From: Chamaecyparis obtusa
Lineage: Eukaryota > Streptophyta > Pinopsida > Cupressales > Cupressaceae
Assembly: GCA_027943335.1 (NCBI GenBank)
Contig: BSBK01006021.1
Span: 745,501 to 809,500, forward strand
Direction of reading: 5' to 3'
Length of the DNA stretch: 64,000 nucleotides
Shown here: piece after piece, positions 56,743-64,000 of the stretch
How positions within the stretch are numbered: position 1 is the stretch's first letter
How the letters are laid out: each line of letters begins with the position of its first letter
Translations under genes and position numbers: made by a program
The notes under the pieces: model-generated
Told to the model about the DNA's origin: nothing
The model's database searches: none
The model's input: the letters and a program-made list of their open reading frames with translations, nothing else

Positions 56743-58440
56743 AGTTGATTTTAGTGGCCATGTTTTGATATGTTCTATTCTCTTTTATCACTAATATACC
56801 CTTCTGATTCTGATAGCTTGCTGGAGCTCATTCTTTTGTACATTGTGCCAGTAGTGCACCCCTGACACATTCCAAGATTTTTGATATATATGAGATCAAT
56901 ATTTTGATTGTGACTTCATGTGTACTTGTCATGATGTGGATTTATGATGATATCATGCTATGCTTATGCTATGATTAGTGTAGAATGAATGTATGGATCG
57001 ATGCAATGCAATGATTTCTTCATATGTATGGATGTTATGCAAATGTAATTGATTATGAAAAGATGTATGTATGATTTATGCTTATGCAATGAATGTAATG
57101 TAATGCAACAAATGATAATGATATAAGATGTAAATGCAATGATACACATGATATTTTTTTGCAGGTTGATGAAGAAAAGAACTCAGTCTTATGTCAAAAG
57201 GATGTTCTAACCCTGCAGGGTTACTGCTTGTGATTTGATGAAGAGACCTTTGAGTGAGACTCAGCTCTCATTAGATGTGAAGAATTGATATGAAGAATTG
57301 TTTAAGATTTGAAGTATTTCCAAATAGTTGTGAGATCATGCAATATGAAAAATGCAAAGAGACATGCAAAATGAAATGTAACCTAAGACCTAGGACCTAG
57401 TCACTGATCATATGTCAATTTGTTATCATCATTGAACTTTTAGGTAACTGGATAAATCAATACAATGTCCACTAGCTATGAAACCATGGACATATGAATA
57501 TCGATTTGTATGCACAAGAATCAATACAACACCCATTGGTCAACAACCATGGATATATGAATATTGATTTTGTTTTCGGAGTGTCAAATTAGATATAAGC
57601 ACTAGGGCACAAACGCCAGGATGACCTAAATATCTTTTCAATTTTGATATAGCAATTTCTAGAAGCATCAAAAGATGAATGTCATGATGACCTAAATACA
57701 CCTTGCATGACAAACACATCAAATAGCCAAGAGATTATTCTAAATCCAATGTGAATTACCCGTAGTGACCCTTTATCGTTCACATCCTTAGGTAAGATCG
57801 CATTCACAATAGGAGAAAGAACTCACTCAAAAAGATAATAGTTAGATCAAACTTCCTTGAATCATCTAGGTATCAATGGTTGAGGTATGCATGGCCATCC
57901 AATTCAAGATAGAGGCTCTTACAGTCGGACACCATTTCAATCTATAATTTCCAAAGTTGTTAGATTTTCACATACAAGTAGAAGACAAAGAAAAGATTAT
58001 GCCCCCAGTCATCACTCTCTAAATCCTATAAAGGACATCATCAAAGAGCTCAAAGGGACACAATATGTAAAAATCTCAATGTGAATCAGTAAGCATACAA
58101 GGAGATAAGAGCATGAAAAGAACAGATTATTTTCAGTTTGATGTTTGATTGCATTGTTGTAGATGCAAAATCCTTTCTAGAGACAAGACTGACTGACTGA
58201 CTCACATGAAGCTTCAAAATGACTCTGGCTGGATATGACACATCTAAGATACATGGGAGACCATAGGATATGACATTGATTGCCCCCAAGTTTGAACATT
58301 GATAGGATACAGACGCTTGAGCAGATTGGTGGATAGACCGACTTATGGAGAATAAGAATGTAGAAACAAACTAGGAGATATGTACAAACTAAAGCAAGAC
58401 TGAAAGCTGGGAAAGACCAAGATTGCACTGATAGATGGAG
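56743..58440 (-). other. T2 non-coding 3' zone
   Basis: Mirror of T1 7408-9310: AAT/ATG-rich low complexity at 56940-57130, homologous words at 57370-57720 (on the - strand AGGTCATCCTGG and AGGTCCTAGG). No gene seen. Confidence 0.6.
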
Positions 58441-58456
58441 CATTTTGAAACAAGTG

Positions 58457-58618
58457 GCACCTGTTTGCTAGGTTTTCACCATCTTGGCAGAGATTCTATT
58501 TTTGCTACCAAGGCGCCTGTTTCCAGGTTTTGACCAAGGCACTTTTTTTTCTTTTTTTTTTTGATATTTTTTTTTTTTTTTGTGAATCATCAAGGTGCCT
58601 ATTGCTAGGTTTTCACCA
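58457..58618 (-). repeat. Three GTGAAAACC motifs downstream of T2 integrase
   Basis: Plus-strand 58457-58480, 58512-58535 and 58594-58618, read on the - strand as GTGAAAACCTAGCAAACAGG and variants (unit 2 reads GTCAAAACCTGG). A T run at 58541-58580 (A run on the sense strand) separates units 2 and 3. Confidence 0.75.
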
Positions 58619-58692
58619 AGATGTTCATTTTTTTCAGGACATTTTCCAATTTTTAAGATTTTCTTAGGACATTTTACCATAGACTAAATGCC

Positions 58693-60064
58693 TTAGGTGT
58701 AGAATTTCTTCAGATGGAGAACGTTGATTGGTTCTCAGAGCTATTCTCCTTCAGTCGTTGAGAGTTGATAGGCACTAGAGCCAAAAGTAGCATTGATGAC
58801 AAAGGGACCCAGCCAATTGGGTTCAAAACTTCCCCTTGCATTCTCGATGTGAATGATTTTTAGGATTCTCTCTCAAGACTAGATCACCAACCTAAAATTC
58901 TCTATGTCTGACTTTCTTGTTGTAGCCTCTAGACATTCTCTTTTGATATACTCTGAGATGATCATACGCTACTTGTTTGCGTTGCTCATCTAGTAGTTCT
59001 AGTTCTTGTAACCTAGACACTCTGTAGTCATCATCAGTTACTAGACCATGCATTCTAATTCTGAGTGATGAGATTTTAACCTTAATAGGTAGTACCGCTT
59101 CAGACCCATAAACTAAAGTGAAAGGTTTAGCCCCAGTAGGTGTTCTGATACTTGTTCTGTAGGCCCATAGAGCTGGATTAATCATGAGATGTCAGTCTCT
59201 GCCAGTTTTGTTTACTATTCTATGCAAGATCTTTAATAGATTTTTGTTAGAATCCTCTACTTGGCCATTCCCTTGTGGATAGTAGATAGAAGACCAATGT
59301 TGGGTGATCTTGAATTTGGCACATAGATCATCTAGGTCTTTATTCCTGAATTGCCCACTGTTATCTATGATTATGGAATGAGGTATCCCATATCTACATA
59401 TGATATAGTTCAATATGAACATAGATATCTATTTCCCTATTGCTTGTGTCAAAGGGACCGCCTCTACCCATTTTGTAAAATAATCTATGGCTATGATTAT
59501 ATGGGTATGTCTATTAGAAGAATGAGGATGAATCACCCCGATAAGATCAAATGCTCATTGATGGAAAGGCCATTGTGTTGTAAAGGGGATTAGATCCCTC
59601 CCTGGAGCATGAATTAGGTTTCCATGTACTTGACACTTTTGACAATTCTTAGCAAATTTGATAGCCTCTTTCTCCATTTCAGGCCAATAGTACCCAGGCC
59701 TAATAAGTTTTCAAGCTAGTGTTAAACCGTTCGAGTGTGACCCACAAATACCATCATGGACTTCCTCTAATGCATGTTGAGACTCTTCCCATTCTAAACA
59801 TCTAAGTAGCATACCATCTAGACCTTGTTTGTATAGATCGTGACCAATGATGACATATCGGGAGCAATTACGGATAAGGTATCTCTTTTCATGGCGGTTG
59901 AAGGTATCGGGAATGATTTGGTCTTGGAGATAGGAAAATAGGTTTTTATATCAGGATGAATCATGACCTACAATAGTGCAGATCATGTGGGTTTTGGGGG
60001 AGTCATATGCAGGATAAGATAGTGCTTCCACCAGGAACTCATAGCATAGCTCATGTTCAAGCTG
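58693..60064 (-). pseudogene. T2 integrase
   Basis: HDGICGSHSNG and CQKCQVHG form the zinc-binding part (about 59630-59770). All three catalytic acids are present: AFDLIGVI (about 59540), IIDNSGQFRNKD (about 59336-59371) and GQVEDSNKN (about 59245-59270). WAYRTSIRTPTGAKPFTLVY follows (about 59100-59170). One indel in TTTTGAACC near 58830 shifts the last 50 codons, which end FYT then TAA (plus 58693-58695). Stops at 59186-59188 and 59423 are TGA/TAG-type. Confidence 0.88.
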
Positions 60065-60700
60065 CTATAATAAAGTAGATAGTGTTGCCATTGCATTGGC
60101 AGCCTTGTTCTCCATTCTAAGAATTTGCTCAAATGTGATAGATATGAAATATTTCTTAAGATCATCTACCATTCTCTTGTAAGGAATGAGCTTTTCATCT
60201 TTGGTTTGGTACACATCATTGACTTGATGAATAACAAGTTGAGAGTCTCCATGAATGTGTAGCTCTGTTACTCTCCATTCAATTGCTAGTTTCATACCAT
60301 TCAAGAGGGCTTCATATTCCACAATATTGTTTGTGTAGGGGAACTTTAGTCTGAATTCTTTTGGGATGGAGTATCCTTGAGGAGTTATGAACAATATGCC
60401 TGCTCCAGATCCATTTTGTGTATAGGAGAAATCAAAGAACAATTGCCATTCTCTAGAAGATAGGTGCATAATAGAGGAGTCTAGAAATTCCATTTGCATT
60501 GGTGTGTCATCAAACATGGGTGCATTTTCTAGTTGATCAGCAATAACTTGACCTTTTATAGCTTTTCTTTCAACATATTCAATATCAAATTCGCTTAGAA
60601 GCATGACCCATTTAGCTAGTCTACCTGTGAGGGCAGCCTTGCTTAGTAGGTATTTTAGTGGATCAATTTTTGCTACTAGATGCATGGTATGAGCTAACAT
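60065..60700 (-). pseudogene. T2 Ty3-type RNase H tail, Tat linker and archaeal-type RNase H
   Basis: 211 uninterrupted residues. The linker GRLAKWVMLLSEFDIEYVER is followed by the archaeal-type domain: LFFDFSYTQNGSGAG (about 60395-60440, first Asp), NNIVEYEALLNGM (Glu), HIHGDSQLVI (Asp) and NKAANAMATLS (about 60075-60107), where the fourth Asp is Asn, a G-to-A change. It lies after the Ty3-type RNase H and before integrase, the normal Tat place. Confidence 0.88.
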
Positions 60701-60715
60701 ATAGTGTCTCAGTTT

Positions 60716-61050
60716 CTATGATGCAAAGATCATAGTGAGACAAGCTTTCTCAATCATAGAATAGTTCTTTTCATATGCCACCAATGTTCTGCTTATATAA
60801 TAAATGGCTCTTTCCTTTTTCTCTTCATCATGTTGCGCTAGCAATGCCCCTAGTGATGTGGCCATTGCAGAGACATATAAGATCAAAGGCTTCCCATGAA
60901 TAAGAGGCATCAAGATAGGAAGATTTGATAGATACTTCTTGATATGGTTAAAGTTTTTCTCACATTCTTCATTCCATGCAAAGGTCACACCTTTATGTAA
61001 TGTTTTTGTAAAAGGTTGTGACATGTCCGCTAGCTATGATATGAATCTTC
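60716..61050 (-). pseudogene. T2 Ty3-type RNase H
   Basis: SQPFTKTLHKGVTFAWNEE leads in; LILYVSAMATSLGALLAQHD (about 60838-60897) has Ser where LY-x-DAS has Asp. Later IYYISRTLVAYEKNYSMIEK is normal. The stop at 60713-60715 is TAG where relatives have Trp. Confidence 0.85.
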
Positions 61051-61760
61051 TGATAGATTGAACTCTTCCTTGCAATGTCCTCATTTGACTGATATTCATG
61101 GGAGGTTGCATCTCTATTATAGCCTTGACTTTAGCCAGATCAATTTCAATGCCTTTCTTTGAAACTATGTATCCTAAGAGCTTTCCAGAAGTGACACCAA
61201 AAGCACACTTCTTAGGATTTAGTCAGAGACTAAACTTTTCCATTCTATCTAGGATCATGCTCAAGTCCTTTAGATGTTCAGTTCTGATCATAGATTTTTC
61301 TAAAGTATCATCAACATAATCTTCCATAGTTCGATGCATGATGTCATGGAAAATAGATGTCATTTCTCTTAGATATGTAGCTCCAACATTTTTAAGCCCA
61401 AATGGCATGACATTCTAGTAGAAGGTGCCCCATGCACATGTGAAAGTAGTTTTCTCTTGGTCCTCTGGAACAATTTTTATTTGGTTATATCTAGAGAAAC
61501 CATCCATTAAGGAATACATCTCAAAACCCACAGTCATGTCCACTATCATATCAATGTTAGGTAGTGGAAAGTCATCCTTAGGGCATTCTCTATTCACATC
61601 TCTAAAGTCTGTGCACACTCTGATTGACCCATCTAGTTTAGAAATAGGTACAATATTAGAGATCCACTCTACATAGTCAATAACTCAGATGAATCTGGTG
61701 TTCAGGAACTTCTCTAATTCAGCTTTTACCAAGAGTGCAACATGAGGATGCATCTTTCTT
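61051..61760 (-). pseudogene. T2 reverse transcriptase
   Basis: RVCTDFRDVNRECPKDDFPL (about 61559-61620), YSLMDGFSRYNQIKIV (first Asp, about 61480-61530), MPFGLKNVGAT (61376-61408) and MEDYVDDTLEKS (about 61293-61328, YVDD intact). Stops at 61409 and 61220 are TAG. It lies in the same frame as everything else in T2 pol. Confidence 0.9.
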
Positions 61761-63385
61761 AATTTTTGCTTGATAGGTTTGACATTTGGAGCGATAGATA
61801 AATGATGCATTATGAGATTAGGATCCAATCCTGGCATATCTAAACATTTCCATGAAAAGTTGATCTTCTTCTCTATTAGGAATGTTGTAAATTTTTTCTT
61901 CTCTTCTTCTGATAATGATTGTGCTACATGTACCAATTGTGGTTCCTCTGTTGTACCCAAATTGATGGATTGAGTGGGCTCAATTAGAACTAGAGGTCTA
62001 TCCTGTAAATGACTCGGAAGGACATCAAATATCTCATCCTTAGGTGCCTCAAAGAGGTTTTCACCTTTGGATACATCTTTTATTTTTACTTTTGTAGGTT
62101 CTGAGACTGCCACAAAGTGGTTTTCACCCTCAGAACTCTTTTTCTTTTTCTTTTTATTCTTGTTTTTCTGACTAAGATATTTGATGTCTGACTCAGTCAT
62201 GCTGACGCTTGGTTCACTAATGGAAGTACTCATAGGCTCAACTGCATTAAAGTAGCAAGCAAGGGCATAGTCATTCGGGAAGGTATAAATACCATGGCTC
62301 AGGTTCATGGAGGTTTGATCAATAAGTTTTGGATATTTGATAGTCAAAGTAGGGAAAGATTGGGAGATAGTGTTTACAGATATGGATCTGTCATCATTGG
62401 TCCTAACCTGATGCTCAAGTTCAAAGGTGATACTACAACTTAAGACATTCAATTTGTGAATAGGCTCAATGTCATTGTGGGAGTCCAATTCAACCATAGG
62501 TGGATCAGACTCGATAGGTTCATCATTTCACTCTAGACTTACGTTAGTTTGAGGTGCATATTGGTGAATAACATCAACATGTTTCTCTATGATAAGCTCA
62601 TCTAGTTCTAGAATGGCTCCCCATTCATAGTCATTAGATTCATCTTCTGATTCAGGATCTCTAAGAAATCTTAGAACATGAGTAAAGTTAGGGTGAATAC
62701 CCCAAGAAGGGTTACCCTCCGATTCTGATTTGTATTCATACTCATGAGAATCTATTTCAAAATCACTACCACTTCCCTCTTCTTGATTTTTTTCGAGATT
62801 AGTTGGTTCTTGTGTTGCAACTATCTCATGATTGATAGTAGGTTCTTGCGTTTCTACTACATTAATTCTTTTGATAGGATCATCTTTATCATCAAGAAGG
62901 TCTTTGATCTCTTTAGGCAATTTTTCATAGGGGATGAGCTATAAACTATCTGAATCACTATTAGATGGTTCTATTTCTTCTTTCTTAAGAAGAGGTTCCC
63001 CTGGTGCAATTTGCTCTATGACATGAGAGCAATTACCTTTGAGGTGATAGGGTTTCTTCTTAAAGCCTAAGCCAACTTTGTTTTTATTTTCTCTACCAGT
63101 ATGTGGGAGAGGTACCTCAAGACCTTTTCCTCTGATTCCTAGAGGTCCTTTACCTGAATATCCCATCTTAGCTATTAATTTATCTCCTAGACCATATGAC
63201 TTGGAAGGGAGTTTGGAGACTATAGAGTCACCAGTTTGAACAACTTGAGATTCAGGTTCATCTTTGTACAGCCATGATAGCACAGCCTCATCCTCTTCAA
63301 ATTCTTTCTTGGATACTTGTTCTGCTACAAAATTCTTTTTATGTGCTTCAAGAGGTTCTTTAGAGTCTGGTTTGGATTGTTTCAA
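61761..63385 (-). pseudogene. T2 linker with G-patch-like segment
   Basis: At 63055-63200: SYGLGDKLIAKMGYSGKGP then LGIRGKGLEVPL, a G-patch-like glycine pattern. After it come an acidic, Ser/Glu-rich stretch (62528-62920) and a Lys-rich run (QKNKNKKKKKKSSEGEN, about 62110-62160) before RT. One frame with three stops. Confidence 0.7.
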
Positions 63386-63388
63386 ATA

Positions 63389-64000
63389 TTACCCATAAGA
63401 CTTAAGCAAGATAGGGAGAGATATCAAAGATAAGACTGGCTTGATAGTATATTCTCCCATACCATTTTCTTTGATATTAACCTCTTTTGCAAGATCTTCC
63501 ATTTTAGATGTGGATGCTTCCTTAGTTGGTTCAATAGAAGATTCTCTATTATTAGGTACAAGCTTATCTACACTTTCCTTCAAGGTGTTGCAAGTTGTAT
63601 TCAAATCTATGGGGATAGTAACCTCTACTTCGTCATAAGGAAACTTCAAACATTGATGGTATGTAGAAAGAATAGCTTGCATTTCATGTATCCATGGTCT
63701 CCCTAGAAGGACGTTGTAGGCCAAAGGTAGATCAAGCACTTGACAAATGGTATCTTTGATAACTAGACCCACTCTGATAGGTAAGATAATGGTGCCTTTA
63801 GAAGATCTTTCTTGTTCATCATAGGCCTTGATAGTTATTTTCTTTCTAGGATCAATAGCCAATTCTGAAAATCCCAATTGTGTGATCAAGCTGTAACAAC
63901 AAATGTTTAGGCCAGCGCCCCCATCTATCAACACATGTTTGACTCTATGATTCTAGATCAAGACTTCTATATGCAAAGGCTGATTATGTGGGTGACTCAA
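63389..64000 (-). pseudogene. T2 aspartic protease
   Basis: LIDGGAGLNICC (about 63899-63931) is the active-site loop, with D-G-G in place of D-T/S-G; the domain end is NVLLGRPWIHEM (about 63682-63717). The 181-residue block from 63934 is open. It starts upstream of the window edge. Confidence 0.85.

Larger units (their letters stand above)
52026..64000 (-). mobile_element. Tat-lineage Ty3/gypsy retrotransposon T2, 5' end outside window
   Basis: Same plan as T1, reversed: protease, G-patch-like segment, RT, two RNase H domains, integrase, non-coding zone, opposite-strand PMD gene, polypurine tract, LTR. All pol blocks lie in one - strand frame over 5 kb, with stops and essentially one indel near the integrase end, so it is clearly younger than T1. 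The left end is inferred from TGTAC at 52026, which mirrors the TGTAA LTR start. It appears to interrupt element D; the matching right flank is outside the window. Confidence 0.85.

Noticed and set aside
60065..60165. 60-residue frame 59983-60165 on the - strand
   Set aside because: Out of the single T2 pol frame; overlaps the real archaeal-type RNase H end.
1..64000. Host protein-coding genes or tRNA genes
   Set aside because: No frame outside the elements shows a conserved domain, and I saw no cloverleaf candidates; all coding signal is explained by T1, B, CACTA, C, D and T2.

Overview
The window is land-plant nuclear DNA made almost wholly of nested, decayed transposable elements. I see no host gene, rRNA or tRNA gene, CRISPR array or bacterial-type gene organisation. 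The Tat-lineage Ty3/gypsy elements, chromovirus, CACTA transposon, Ty1/copia fragment and plant mobile domain (PMD) sequences are plant-specific or plant-typical. The very long elements, deep nesting and heavy decay suggest a large-genome seed plant, perhaps a gymnosperm. That last step is inference; no species marker is visible.

Layout. (i) 1 to about 41181: a Tat-lineage element, T1, on the + strand. It holds decayed gag, protease, a G-patch-like segment, RT, two RNase H domains and integrase (1-7142), then a non-coding 3' zone, then a PMD gene on the opposite strand, tandem repeats, a polypurine tract (40083-40096) and a 3' LTR starting TGTAATACCCC at 40097. The PMD gene is split by two insertions. 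(ii) 10515-30413: element B, 19.9 kb, inserted in the PMD coding exon with target duplication CCATG. Its LTRs are about 6.35 kb each and each carries a decayed reading frame of about 1,222 codons. Its internal region encodes gag-protease-archaeal-type RNase H-RT-RNase H-integrase. (iii) 31121-38317: a CACTA transposon with target duplication TCT, inserted in the inferred PMD intron. (iv) 41459-47669: element C, a chromovirus with 0.85 kb LTRs, target duplication TAATC and a chromodomain. (v) 48042 to about 52025: element D, a copia-type LTR, gag with four zinc knuckles and an unknown second ORF, with no pol. (vi) about 52026-64000: element T2, a second Tat-type copy on the - strand, related to T1 and running off the right edge.

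T1 and T2 explain each other. Both have pol, then a repeated GTGAAAACC motif, then a low-complexity stretch, then a PMD gene on the opposite strand with its own TATA box and an intron, then a polypurine tract and a TGTAATACCCC LTR. The antisense PMD gene is therefore a stable part of this family.

Order of events inferred from nesting: T1 came first, then B and CACTA inside it. C and D landed to its right, and T2 probably inserted into D. Reading frames are broken mainly by stops that look like C-to-T or G-to-A decay of Gln and Trp codons, as expected of methylated plant repeats.
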